A DNA stretch of 64,000 bases from Carposina sasakii. Its lineage: Eukaryota; Arthropoda; Insecta; Lepidoptera; Carposinidae. Below, piece by piece: positions 27,301-42,300 of the stretch (positions are counted from its first letter, which is position 1; every line of letters begins with the position of its first letter). Position numbers and translations under genes: made by a program. The notes beneath the pieces are model-generated. The model had not been told where the DNA came from. It saw only the letters and a program-made list of their open reading frames with translations, and did no database searches. The stretch is taken from NCBI GenBank assembly GCA_014607495.2, contig CP053149.1:16876120-16940119 (forward strand), in the 5' to 3' direction.

Positions 27301-30300
27301 TATATTGCTTCGCTTTAAATATGCAAAATGTAGGTACATAGCTGCTACTACGAAACCATTTCTAAGCACTGTGTTTTTAAATTTACCAGAAATATAAACG
27401 AGTAATAATTTAAGATACAATTCAATATACCTAATTCACTGACATTGAACCGAACCCTGAAGTAGTTGGTAAATTGGTTTTTAAATATCTACGCTATACT
27501 AGTTGTAAATTTAAGAACTGAAGGCGTTAACGACTCAGAGTTACGACTACGTTTCGAGATTGTTGCGTCTCCTAGTCGCATTTATCCATAACTAAACCCC
27601 CGCTACTGAATTATTGGCTGGTCTCTAACTGGCCAACCAATCAGCCTCGAGCTTCTCGCTCTCGCTGGTCTCCTATCCTTAAGGTTGTCTTTCCACCATA
27701 TATGTGCTATGTTCCGTGGCTATGAATGCGTTTGATGTCCACCATGTCCACAATCAAAATCATTGACATCTATAGTTAACGAAAGTGATCATGCGCATCC
27801 GTTGCAATGCATAGCACATCTCTTGTGGAAATGAAGCTTAAGACTAAGCTGGCTAGGAATGCGGGAGTCGTGACCGGCGCCGGCAGCCACCTCTGTTCCC
27901 GCAGGAATTATTAGCCGATGACGGTGATACCTCGCATTGTGTTGTACTTACAGTATTTACTCGGGGAAATTGTTCTGTACTTATAATTCCATGTTGAGTT
28001 GATTTGAAAGGCGGAGGTAGGTAAGGGACCTTTTCTAAGCAATAAGTAAAATGTTTTTTAAGACAATGCTGGTATGGCGAATCATTTTAATAAAATTAAT
28101 CTTAAATAGCAAATTTGTAATCTAACTCTAAGATTTTTTTTATTAAAAGTTAAAGGAGTGCAGACGATTCAGTCAATAAATCTTTATAAACAATAAAGCC
28201 TCCACCAATCGCATATTAACAAAACTAATACTTAGCCAAAAATAGAAACTACAAAAAAGATTAAGCACGATTAGCCACATAAATTTAAATCTAAAAAACG
28301 CTACTCAGTCAACTTATCAAAATATTACATCAGTAAGTCGCAAGAGTGACAAATTTAAAAAAAGTCGGCCGTCTTAGCGACTGCGCTGCGCACGCGTCGA
28401 TTCTATCTCTACATTCCAACGGTTGTGAATGGGCATTCGTAGTATAGGAACTTGAATAGACATTATAGCTGAACTATTTACGATAAGGCCAGAATGTATT
28501 ATGGCCCAACAAATGTGCGGATTGCGATTCCCATTTGTAACTATAAAATGAAGGGTTAGTTCACATTTATATTATTTTCTGAACAGGAAGTTTCCTGAGA
28601 TAGAATTAGCTTGAGGTAGTCATTTTCGATGTGAAAGATAGGTATTACCTATTCTATTAGGTTTTAATAGACTAAGGCATATTATCATAATTTTATGTGT
28701 ATGTAGGATGTACCTATGTCGCTTTCTCCCTTCGGCTGGACTGATTTACGAGGGCTTAGCCTTCCATCGGTAATCATGACCCGCGGAGAACATTGGCTGG
28801 TGTAGAGAGTGTTATATAGTACTTTTCACGGTTTTGCATTTTAAAAAAATTTCATGGTGTTCCCTTATCACAACTACCTACAGGTATATTGACAATGGTA
28901 AGATAAAAATATAAATAACTAAACCTATAGATAAATTTAACACTAAAAAACGCATTACTTCCCACGTGTGCTTTTAGGAAATGCAAAATACTATCGTAAC
29001 GGTGACTAAAATTACCATAAAACTAATTTTATCTATCACTAGGTACATTAAAAATGTAGAAATTGTTAATAAAATTCTATTCGCGTTTGTGAAAGCAAAT
29101 ATAGGACAAAACAAAATACTTCAGAACAAAAGTTGTTGTTGATATCACATCATATCAAACCTAACTTTTCGTGGTCACATCTCTGTAATAAACTAATGAG
29201 GCAAAAAGTATAGACAAAAAGCGACCTCTCAGTGTAGTGATGATGTCAATATCATTGTGTGAATGATTAATCGTTAACTGAGATTACATTTGATTGATAT
29301 TATAGCTTGTAAGTATCGATACCATAGCTAACTATAATAATTACTTTGAAAATGGTTAATCAACTGGATAAGCTATTCGATCTCGGACTACTCGTATGTT
29401 TTTAACAAGAAAAGCGCTGTCAATGTCGGCTACCTTTCGGAAACCCTTAATCACCCCTTACGATACCCACGGGCAGACATGTGTTGATGTTATTCTACTC
29501 TGCCGACACCAAATGGCTGACATTCGATCACACCAGTTCCTATTAATAACACTTAGGCTGGCTGGACGAATACGCAATATTATGTGAGTGAAGGGTAGGT
29601 ACTTTCATACAGAAGAATATCTCATACAGTTTTGACGGATCCATTCACGCTTACTAAAGAATCTTAACAAGCCTGTGTACTTCGTACCCTGGAGCAGACA
29701 TGCGTAGGCGCATCCCACGCGCGAAACCTCAGTTGCCCAACGGAGGAGCAACTCGCAATTAGTATTCGTAATTCGCAATTTATTATAATTCATAGCGAAA
29801 TTGAAAATTTGTATTTGCTTATTATGATTTTTACTACAGTAGGCTGTTTTAGGGTTATTCCGTGGATACAATGGCATTCTATAAACTAGTCCACAAAACA
29901 ACCATAATCATTTGACGGCCGATTGGTGTAGTAGGTAGTGGCCCTGCCTGCGGCGCCATAGGTCCTGGGTTCGAATACCGGTAGGTGCAAACATTGATAT
30001 GATGAATATTGATGTTTGTTTCCGAGTCATTGATGTTTCTATACTTATCTATGTATTTATATACCGTTGCTTTAATACCCACGACACAAGACCTTAGGGA
30101 TCTTAATGTGGGACTGAATTAATGTGTTGTGAAGTGTGTGAATTTATATATATTTTAAATTTGAAATTTACGCGTTGTTCCGTTATGAAAATAAACTACT
30201 ATTTTAATTTTGTCATGTAAAATTGCTCACAGTAATAGGTGCTGATTGTTGATTCCGTGCATGATGCAAGGCCTTACGTAATCACAGGTTTCGACACCTT

Positions 30301-33300
30301 GAATTTACAGAAAGCCCTAAGTTGGGTACTTAAATCCAAAATTCCAAATTGGCTAAGCTTGTAGCTGCCCTTGTCACGTATTGGTTTAACAATTATTTTA
30401 CCTTTCTACATTCATATTATTATTTTTCTCCATCCACACCATAGCGAAAAGAATCCTAAATCTATGATCCACTCTCATGGTAAATACTCTCCGTAAAATA
30501 TATCCTTGTGCATATCCTCATCCCATAGTCGGTTACTTCCTAACATTGTTTATGTTAGTGCAACTTTTAAATTTCCTGTTATTCTAGCTCTCAAGCTAGC
30601 TCTCAAGCAATATCTCAAGTCACACGTAGTGTACAAAAGTGAGCACAGTGGACGTAGATCATCTCGCTCTTTCCCACCTTTGTGTACGATAGCATCAGCT
30701 GACCTTTTTATCATGTGACTATCTGTGATTTGATTTATCAAAATGTTGTGCACGGGTGCTTAAGATATCGCTTAAAGGTCAAAGTTTCTTGGGTTTATTT
30801 TATAGCATATCTCCTTACGAAGTATTTAGTAGTACCTACTACGGGGTCATATTTTACGATACGATAGATACCACTTATCATGATGGGCAAAACATATTAC
30901 AAGGCAAAAGGTGCGTCGATAGTCAAAAGAAAACTTGGTTTCGAAACACTGCGTAAAGGACAGGTATTGCCAATGGAGGATGGAGTGTTTCCTAGTTTGC
31001 GTCGCCAAATATTTTAATTTTGTACTTCATTGCAAAAAAAGAGAAAATACTGCAATGACCTATCTCATACCGCACGTAATAGTGAAAACTTAGGTAAATA
31101 ATTTTTTCACAGCCCAGCGAAAATTGCATTCAAGAAGCCTTTTTCAACCGTTTCTTTAGAACCATTTCTTTTGGTTAACGTGCCGTAGTTTCCTTTGCCT
31201 CATATTGCATCAAGCGTCGTTTTAGCGGCTTCACGATCCGCAAGCACTATACTATGCGAGATAGTATCTCGAATTACGATACGACATGTTTCGATTATCG
31301 TAACTTTTGTTAAGCTAAATTGATTCTGTCCAGCGTTTGTTTGATTGCCTATGCATTAGCTGAATTAAGGTCACGTTCACAAGCTCATAATCGTAAAGAA
31401 CAACATTAAATACTAGAGTAAAAGTTTATAATTTTGAAATGAAGACTTTATTAAGAATTATTAACCAACAATGATGGCTAGCCTATAAAGTAGTAATGTA
31501 TGCTCATTATGTAGGGTTAAACTAGGTATCTAACCAGCCCCCCTAGCATGACCACGCATCGTGGATATCGTATCGTACGGTATCGTATCGTACGGTATCG
31601 TATAAAATTCAACATGGCGACTATATTTATCGTATTTTGACAGGCTAAATGTCGATAAATCGGTTTATCATATCGTGTTTCGCAGGTCATGCTACTTGTG
31701 CAGGTCAAGTAAATACATTACGAGTATTTAGTAGGATCAAGTACGAGTATAAGAACTAATCTAAACACCTCGTAGGCCATCTAGAGTTACAGGCAAAGTA
31801 TATACAGAGTGTTTTTTTGTGGCCACCGTTAACGAAGGGTACGTACTCTATACATCAAATAAAGTAAGTTTATGCCAAAAAAATGCTGGGAATTTTTATT
31901 ATTTTTTTATTACTTGATCGGGCGAAATTTATAGTGTCTAGTGTTTATGTTGTACTTTTTTATAGACAGATATTAACTATTTTTCGTGAAAAAATCTTGC
32001 TACACGCGTCTATGTGCATTTATGCAGAAAAACGCAGTCTATTTACTCAACTTTGGACCCTAATATTTTGGAAACCAGACACTTCCCAGGTATGCTTCCA
32101 TGGAGAAACATGATCGTGATGACGAGGAGATTCCGTAGTTTTCGGGAACGTTGACGACCAAAAATCATCCTGTATAGGTGAGTATGTTGTTATTTATGGT
32201 ATTTTTTTATTTTATTACCAAAACCACAAAATTTAGGTTAAAAAAAATAGAGCATTATTTCTATTAGTTTTAATGTAGAGTTTGTAGATTACCTGTGTTT
32301 TCTTATAATATCTGACACCTACCTATTACATCCAAAGAGCTACGATTAACCAAGAGGAACTAATCGATTTGACTTGCATATCTATCGATAGGTGACGTTG
32401 ATGATGTAATCGATAACTTCTCGATTAAATGAGTAGTCGAGATTATATTGAGTTTATTTACGGTGCTATGATCAAAGAAGTTTTATTGCATATTAATTGA
32501 TTTATAGTGGAATGTAAGCTTCTGTTAAGTTAAATTTATTTAATTTAGGTTCGCTATATAGGTACTTACCTTATTATGTTAAATATTTTAGTTTACAATT
32601 ACTTTTTTATTACCTTCTTCTGTTTTCAAGATAAAGGTAAGCGTTATAACCATACCAAATCCCTGGTTATAATGTTGTAAGATATTTTTTTTTATTTCAT
32701 CTATACCATACAGGTATACAGCATTAAATTAACATTAAAAAGGTACGTATGTAATAAATGGTGAATTCCTCGACTACCGGGATGATGCACGGCGCCGTAC
32801 AAAAATAAAATGATGCCGTACGAGCGAGCTTGATTGCCGCATCAATCAAATGTGATGGTTAAATTTAATTTTGTTGCCATGCGAATGGCTATTAGGCATC
32901 GTAGCAGGTTTAATGTCAAAGTTGAAACCATTTGATTTGATAAGACTTAAAGTTAGATATTTTTTACTAAGTCAATAATGTACCACAAAAAATTATTGAC
33001 CTGTTCCTATAAGGTAAGCTAGGTTTCTAAGTCAATGGATTAGATTACATTTTAAGATAAAGTTTCGCAGTAAACCCCGAGTCCAGCGCACGCGCATGTA
33101 ATCCGTGCGGAGTAAATAGCAGTACTTGGATGAGCTGTAGGGTAAAGTAGGGTAAGCTAGGCTTAACATGTGGGCCCAAACGGGTCTTGGGGCGCACGCG
33201 CAATTGTGTCAGACTAGCCACAAGCTGGTTGTTGTTTTGAACTAAGATCGAAAGTGTTGCATTTATTTAGCCAGTGTGATAGATTTTTAAATTTTAAATC

Positions 33301-36300
33301 TATTGGCTAAGGCGTAGGAGATCAAAAATACGCTGTGCGTTGAATAAAAGCAATGAAATTTGAATCCTTAAACCTATTTGACCACAAGATCATAACATAA
33401 TTGTAATTATTCGTAAATTAGAGACTTCCAAAATGTTATTCTTTTCTCGCTAAAAGTATGTTCATGTTCGACAATGTGACCAGCTATCGCGTAGCTTCAG
33501 GCGATATAGCTGTGACGTCACGAGTGCGTTTCATGTTCGATCGCGCGACATAGTTTAAATATGGCGGTTATGTCACAAAAATTTGACGTTTAAAAGTGAG
33601 ATAAAGCTATCTCACCTAGTTCATAGTACGGCGGCTGGAGACTACGCGTAAAGAATATAGCTTAGTATCCTATCCTATCCTATCCTACCCTACTTCCAAC
33701 TGATATTAAAACTATAATTGTTCCTCCATCTTATATTAAGTTAAAAACGGTGCAGAATAGATTTTTAAAAGTTTGTTAATCTTTCACGCATAATCTACCG
33801 ATCAGCACCCGTATGATGAATTTGGTGAGAGCGAAATGTCTCACTTTAAAACGTCAAATTCAGCTATTAATAACTAGATAAACTAAGTGTATGTACTTTG
33901 CATGTAAAAATAGACTTAAGAATTAGAATAGACACTCGTTCTCAAGCCAGGACTGAGTGAAATAGGGCTGATAGAAGTGGTTTGCAATCCCTTTTTACAC
34001 ACCAAGTAGAAACACTTGCCTTGTCTAGTTATTACTTAGCTCTGTGGATTTGACGTTCAAAAGTGAAACATCTCGCTCTCACCAAATTCATCATACGGGT
34101 GCAGATTTTGTTGAAAATTGGAAGTTATTTAGCCTATAGATTACATAGGCTGTTTATGCGCATGTCCGCTAGTGGAGGTTTCATTAAGAGTGGTTTATTT
34201 GTTTGATTCGTATAAAACGGTTTTAGTTATGTTATAATGGACTATATAGAGTCTAGACTATTATCCAGTCATCTATATTGTAACCTGAACCCACTCGTCT
34301 GCCAGACATGCGAGAGACTAGTGGCTTCCTTTGTCTTGAATGGACGCTAATGAGAAGACAGGCCATTCTTCATTATGTGTTAGACAAAGATACTAATGAA
34401 CTAGTAGGACGTCCATCTTGTTTCTATTTTGAATATTTAGGTATCTTTTGTATACACTGTTGTAATCTGTAGTTTGTGCAAAAAAATAATATGAATCACT
34501 TGTGATTGTTACGAAATATCGGTCATAGAGGTATTAGTATAATTATTATTTAATGTATCAATTATTTAAATTAATAACATGTGGGAAAGCAATAAAATTC
34601 TTAATGGCCTACCTGCCCTAGTATCGTGTTCACATTTCATGTGTTTCCTTAACCACACCAATTATCAATCTTACTTAGCAATACCGACTTTGTAAACTAC
34701 ATATTATTATCTATTATAAAATTATTAATAAAGAAATGGAAAAAAATCTTCATCCGAGTGGGAATCGAACCCACGACCTCTGCATACCGTGCTATTATTA
34801 TCTATTTATTTATACATACATATAATTACGCGTTTATCCCTGACGGGGTAGGCAGAGCATCAAGGGCCGATAGGACCACATGGTGCTACTTCTGACCAAT
34901 TTTGAGGGTATAGTTGAGATGTACAAGTTCGGTTAGTAGTGACAGGTGGTCAGACCATCGCCTACAAAACACCAAGACCCTCTTGCCCCTCCACTGACTT
35001 GTACAGTATGCCTGGGAAGAGAAGCAGCTGTAGTATTATACGTTTTTTTTTCACTCCCAGAGCAGCATAGAAGAAATTTATTTATATTTATTTATTATAA
35101 CTATTTATTTATATCCTAAACTTATGAAGTCAACGGTGAAATATTTTTTTCTAACCTAAACAAAACCGTTTCTGCTTTTAACTTCTGACATCCAATGTTT
35201 GACGTAAACGCACAAACATTTTTCCTCTTAATAATATTAGTACAGATAACTCAACATCTGCCTGTCTAATGAGTTCTACTAAAAGGATTTTTATACGGTT
35301 TATTTCCGTTCATAGCTTGATTCTTTGCCAAGGTTGGAGTAATGGTACTTGTACTACTAACCTAACGCATCTGTGAATTTAAAAAGGTAGCAAACGTCAC
35401 TATGTTCCCATCCATACTTGGACTGCTTAGTTTGGTAAATAATCATGACATCATGACGACGACGACGCTTATCTACATGTTTTTTGTCATTAAGATCGCA
35501 AGTAAATATATTTCGTTAATTTTAAGACAAATGTGTTGACTTACAAACTGAACTTTCGCAATAAATTTGACCCATTTTAACGTAAACTTCACGTTGTTAT
35601 ATTATTATGATTTATATTCTACCGCAGTCGGACGAACACGAAGCCGGTCTGTAAACGCTGCGGTAAGGTGTTTATAAAATTCGGCGTTATAATAATATTC
35701 CGTGTTCTACGAGTCTATGGTTATGAGGTCGACGATATGTCTATGGTTAAGGCGATGTGATATGGCAAAGGGAAATAACCGTGGTCTTCTATACCTAACA
35801 GTTCATGGGGTGGGGGACTCACTAATCTGCGTTACAACCGCATGTAGTGTAGAGAGAGACTGTGTCAAAATCGCGATCACCACCGGAAAGTGCGAGAAAT
35901 TAAATATAAGAAAGAAAGAAATTATTTATTCAGCATTAAAAAATGTTTCACAATACAGCCAAGCAGAAAAACATAATTATGCTGAATTGGACCTACTAAA
36001 AACTAACTGAAATGGACCTAAAATATACCATTTTAGTAACAATAAAAAACTATTCCATGCATATTAAAACCGTGCAAGTGTTTATCGCCTTAAATAATAT
36101 GATTTATCATCGGCAAATACCTATCTAGTCTACTATCTGAAGTTTTAAAAAGATTTTCTTTGAATCATAATAAACTTTTAGTTTCGAATATAGCAAAGTA
36201 TGTACCTAAGCTTTGTATGGGCACTGGGAAAAGTTGCGTGGTTATGGGATACCTCGGAGGATACATTTACCTATTATTAGACAATTCGTTAGCGTACATT

Positions 36301-39300
36301 TTTAAAGTATTTCGGAAATCCGTTTTCTAAAAACGTCCATTCAACTCAGTCCGTACCTCCATTGCTCAGAGTCCGTAGGTACCCCCATTGTAGTCCTTTT
36401 TAATGACCCGTTTCTGCAACTAAGTGCATAAAAGTATACATCACAGTCATGTCATCATCATTTCGACAAATCACCAAAATTAAGTCGAAAATTGAAATTC
36501 GTCGGTGATGGTAAGAACAGGGCAGTATGACCCTCAGGTCAGACGCTGGGCATCCGCAACCTACGCCGTAACGGTGTCGGGTAATATGATATTACAGGCT
36601 TTCACGCGATTCTGAGCATGGAGAAGTGATAGAGTGGAGGAGCGACTAAAGCACTCGATCATACAACTAGCGGCCGCCCACGATTTTATCCGTTTACTCT
36701 AGACCGCTCGTTGTTACCGTTATTGTGCGAATTTCGACATATCTTTTCGGCAATATGAGACCACAAGACAGTGACGTGATTCATCTAAGCCACAAGATCA
36801 TCATTACAATCATTACGACATATTTACACACAAACGCCTCCGTACTTAGAAACTAAAAGCGTTGCTACACGACCGCGTTTTAATGTCGAAGCTCCTGTTA
36901 ATTCCTGCTGTAGGTATTAAGGTGAGGATAACGATTTATTATCGCAGAATAACTATTATTTAGTTTGGTGTAGGTGCCGACTGTCTGCCCACGATATTTT
37001 GGCTAATTTTCCGCTTTAGACAAATCATCGTTGACGGTTATATATGCTTAGACCAATTTGATTACGGTAGATATGGTGTACGGTTAACATTCGATTTGAA
37101 GAAATTATCTTTAGTTTTTTCTGACTAAACATTTATATAAATATAATCACATCTTTATCCCTTACGGGGTAGGCAGAGCACCAAGGGCCGATAGAACCAC
37201 ATGGTGCCACTTCTGACCAATTTTGAAGGTATAGTTGAGATGTAAAAGTGCGGTTAGTAGTGACAGGTGGTCAGCCCATTGCCTACAAAACACCAAGACC
37301 CTCTTGTCCCTCTACTGACTTGTACAGTATGCCCGGTAAGAGAAGCAGCCGTATTATACTTTTTTTTTCACTCCCAGAGCAGCATAGAAGACTAAACATT
37401 TAAACATCATTTAAACAGCGTCGTACCTATCCGTTATTTACAGATGCGGGTATTATATAAAGATAATTATATAGGTACACCATAATTTAGTATTTTAGAA
37501 ACTTTCAATATAGTGACTTGTTAATAAAATAATAATCCAACTCCAAAAGTAAAGGCTGTTTTGCGAGTATAGTAAGTAATAATGTAACTTATTTTATAAG
37601 TCCTAAGCTTTGATTGATTAGACACAAGCGAATATTTTACTATGCGGAGAACTGTATCTTATAAACAGCTCCACAAACTTATAAAAGCAGTAGAAAAAAG
37701 TGAAACTAAAGGTTTACTTAAAGAGAAAATCTCACTGAAAGCTCCAACTAGCGACACTACGGCAGAAGTTACGGAATTTATAGATACGTTAATTGAGAAG
37801 CCTGCGCATGCGCCTCTCCTACACCGAGATAGCCATCGGCGCGTGATTAGACCTCGTCCTTTATATATTGCCATTAATTAATATTGCGGAATTATGAAAT
37901 AAACATTCAATACAAGAACATAGAGGAATAAGATGTAGACATAGAGTGCTAATGTCATACTAACAGTTTTGATGCACCATTAGACTTTTCGGTGCTTCAC
38001 AATTCTAGTTCTTGATACTTACATTGCATTACTATACGTTACAATATGTTAGAAATGTAGTACATTACTATACATTACACTAATAGAATCTAAGTGTCAA
38101 GGACTGGAATTGTGAGGCACCGAAAAGTGTAATGGTGCATCGAAACAGTTAGTATGACATTAGCACTCTATGACATCTTATTCCTCTATGACAAGAACAA
38201 GTTACTGCACGCTCTATGATTTTAATCGAGCTCTTGGGTTTGAAAGTGTTATAGTAATGTTGGGTTCAGTCATACGTAGCTTTCTTGTAATTAAACGTAA
38301 TTAAATTACTTGTACATCTCAACTATACCCTAAAAATTGGTCAGAAGTGGCACCATGTGGTTCTATCGGCCTTTAGTGCTCTGCCTACCCCGTAAGGGAT
38401 AAAGGCGTGATTATATGTATGTATGTATGTAATTACGTTATCTAGGTACTATGATTATCATCAATTTTCATTAAAAATCTTATGACGTTATGAAAATCCA
38501 TAAAAGATTACATAAATTAAGATGTTCATAAACAAACAAACAAACAAACATGAATGATTAATGCTACCCAACTAGGGATACTAGTAATTTAAATAAAACA
38601 TCTCCAACCTGTAAAGAATTTATTTCACTCGAATAACAGTAATTAATTCTTCAAATTGAAGCTGTAAAAAGATAATTTCCGCCGATTATTAATTGAGCAA
38701 CACAGGTGGGAATGGCGGTGACTGGTGATGGTGAAATGGCCGTGTGGACGGTGGACGCGCCTCGAATTCCCGCACGTCACGAGATGACACACAAGAAATG
38801 ACAGACCGAGCGGCTGTCCTAGATGCTATCGTGTCTCGGCTCGATACAAAAAAAGAGTTGAGGACACGGGAAAGTTTGGAAACTGAATTGATACTTTACG
38901 AGTATTCGAATTTATGAAGAAAGGCGGTGATATTAAAGATTAAGTTGTTCTCTAATTGTTATTATACTCGTATGCTGAGATAAAGAATTAGCAAATCAAA
39001 ATATATTAAAATCTTATGTCTGATGACAAAATTCATTGGAAATTCTATTGGTATTGCTGGGCTGGGCTGAGGAAGATGTATCTCTACGATATCAAATCTA
39101 CCTATAGTTTTACTTGTATCTGTACATTAAAATATATTAAACACGTACTAAACTTTCAACAATAAAAATCAATTTAAATGAGATAGTAGCTACACAAAGG
39201 GTATTCAATGAACAGATTTTTACATGTGCATGTAACGTTTCGTCACATGGCTAGAATGAATAGGTTACATTAGCCGAGCTGACAGCTTGGCGCCGCATTG

Positions 39301-42300
39301 TTTCCATAGAACCTTTACCATACCAGACTTAGTCTCTGTTTAAAGAAAATTGTACAACGTTTTTAATATGTTAGATATATAAATGAGTATAAGTGCGCTT
39401 CATTGTATGATGCATGCATTTTAATTGACGAACGGTTTTTTGCATAACAAAAATATTCTGAAAGAACCGTTTTTAAAATATTTTACGACTGCTTAAATGA
39501 TGGTTTCCTAGTCAAAATGGTCATAATTCTTTTACAGTCCATATTTTCGCGTATAGTTGGGACAAAAAAAACATCGGTGCATATAACATATCGATCGCTA
39601 TGTATAGATGTTCTACAATTGTTTTACTCTACGTCAGACCTCAACCGACGACATGACATTTGTTACATGTGGTACATACAGGTACATTAATCGTGCACTC
39701 AGCCAAATATTCCGCCATGTTAGTTTAGGACACGTAATTTAAACCGGCCTGTTATATTAGGCACTTACGAGTAAATGTATTACAAATCATTGTGAGTAGA
39801 AGAAAAAATAAAAAATATAATTGTAAAATACACAAGAAGAATATGGTCGATTACACTTAAACCTAAATGTAAAATTAGTCCTACCTGTCCTTTTCTCTCT
39901 CAGCCATTTATGTTAAGAAGGGAGAGAGATAGACCTGACCTGACTAAGATTAGATTTAGGTTTAAGTGTGACTGCCGGAATCGACCCTAATATCTACATT
40001 CCCAGATATACTAAACATGCTAGATGGACATATAGCATGAGAATTTTGATCATGTCATAGATATGACTCTTAAAAGAAGGCGGTACACACTTAGCTATGC
40101 AATCCATGCACGCTGGTAATCATGTAAATCTTAAAGCTATCCGTGTGGTAAGTATAGTCTGTAGCGACGCTTGTGGAATAGGAACGACTTGTGCAGCCAG
40201 AGTGTCAACTTCTTTACGAAAATTAGAAATGATTATTTGCCATTCCGAATTTTACAAAGTAAGCGAGAGACTCCAGCGTTTACATTATTATCAATTTCAC
40301 GCTACACGCCATTTAATTCAATAAACTGGTGGAATATGAAAATAAAATTACCTTTATCGCAGCTGTTACCGATCGAAGTTCAAGATAAGGATATCGTTAA
40401 GATAATTAGCCTACACGTTCACAATCGGTTTCGAGACAAAATGAAAAAATCACATCATATCAGAACTACACCTCCTGATTCAAATACAGGCGTCCATCGA
40501 CCTCGGATCGGGAGGTGGTCCTGTCAAATCGTCACATTTTTTCCACATATCGCTTTTTGTAATGTAATTACGACACAAGAAATTACACTATAGTGATTCC
40601 GAGGATCGAGGATTGACCTCAGGTCGTGGTTCAGCGGTCGGCCTGAATGGGGCCCAGTGACGCTCGGCTTGATCGCTACACCAAACTGATTTATGATCGC
40701 GGCCCGATTGAGATATTACTACAACGGAGTATTGTTCGTTGATAGATCGCAGCGACCATTGTGAATAGACTTGACACATTGTCTTTGTCGGGACCACTTT
40801 CTCTTTGATGAATTAGGGCGTACAAAAAGGATTTTGATGAATGAGGGAGCCGGCCAGTGGCGGAGCAAGAGCGGCTGATCTAAATCGACTTGAATGAGTC
40901 ATTGCACCAGTTGAGATTTATAGAGGTTTGGATGTATGTAGTTGCGTTATCGACGCAAACAAAATTAGCATTAATGGCTAACGGGCACTAACAGGAAGTA
41001 TTGCTGCAGCACATGGCCGCCTTAGAGCCCGATGGGTGCTAACATAGTTGCAATTAACAAGTGAAATTATCAAGAGATTTATGCGCATAACTTTTGCAGC
41101 GGTCATGTAGGTCCATGGGAGGATGCATAAATAATTTGGAATAGGTTCTAAATGCATTTAACGCATATATTAAATGGTAATGAATTCGCATTAGAACCGA
41201 TTTTCTACTCTATGGATTATCGGCACAGGATAACTAATACTATCAGTCCTAATATTATTCATCAACCTGATGTTTCATTTCTCAAAAACATAGACGAAGA
41301 TTGTGACGGCATTAATTTTATTATACCAGAAATACCTATAATATAAAGTGAAGTCAAATTACCTCCACTCTTAATCATTATAATCACATGTAAAAAACCA
41401 GGATAACACCCTGCTCCAATTCCCGTAGCAAGACAATACATCAACCGCACTGATAACGTGTCCCGTTGGCCGGATCGGGCCGGCACAGAACCGGTCCGGC
41501 AAATATGGGTGCCAAGCTGTGATTGATAAATGCCGCGAGATTGAGACCTCAAGCCGACCGTGTGATTATAGTGTTATCGATACTCTATGATAATGCGATG
41601 TGCTTTCAGAATATGCTAATGGTTATTAAGAGATTGCTAGTGATAAATATTCGAATACTGATGGGTAATTATCGATTATTTTAATTAACATATTCCTCCT
41701 ATGTACCTAAGTCGTAGCTAATGTCTGAATACGAATGCGGAAAATACGGATACCCGAATTTATCACGATTAATTTTATTATCAGTGATTTATTGAGATAT
41801 ACAATTGGGTAGATACAGAATAAAAACTTAAATGTAAAACATATTTACAAATATATAATTGCCTGCAATTTTAACATAAGTAAGAGCTCAATCTCATTTT
41901 TCTAAGTTTTCAATTTTGTCTCAAGCCATATATTTTTTATAGCGTCCGTTGTGTCTGATAGTCTAGTCAATAAATAGTCAAAATCAAAGTTTTACTGTAC
42001 TATAATAAAAATGCATCACGTTAGAGTACATGGAAATGGTCTCGTATCTTAGCCAAATAGCGTTTTGCAAAATACACATACCAAAATATTAATTAATTTA
42101 TCATAGTATCTTAGGAAGTCAAATAAAAACTTGAAATTGATATGACGTCATGATGTCTTTCAACTGTCTAACTATACAACTGAAACCAGCCTAGATAAAG
42201 CTCTAGTTTAAAGAAGTATTAGAACTTAGGGTATCAAATTGACCAGCTTGATTAAATCTGGCACCCAAGCTTGATTTAATTCGATAAAGGGGAGAAGAAT

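Larger units (their letters stand above)
23735..29400. other. Intronic sequence, mostly unassigned
   Basis: Between the listed SINEs, the L1a copy and the foldback at 27.7 kb I see no gene. A GC-richer unassigned patch lies at 26,450-26,640 (agctaatagcaccgcaggca, gcgctgtgccggcttatcct). Confidence 0.55.
30165..37130. other. Intronic sequence, mostly unassigned
   Basis: Besides listed repeats, unassigned GC-richer patches lie at 35,620-35,890 and 36,490-36,730. The one-frame openings there have no recognisable product. Confidence 0.55.

Noticed and set aside
40171..40593. 140-codon plus-strand ORF in the giant intron
   Set aside because: Long for chance in this DNA, but composition is not coding-like, no domain is recognisable, and no promoter or poly(A) signal stands out.
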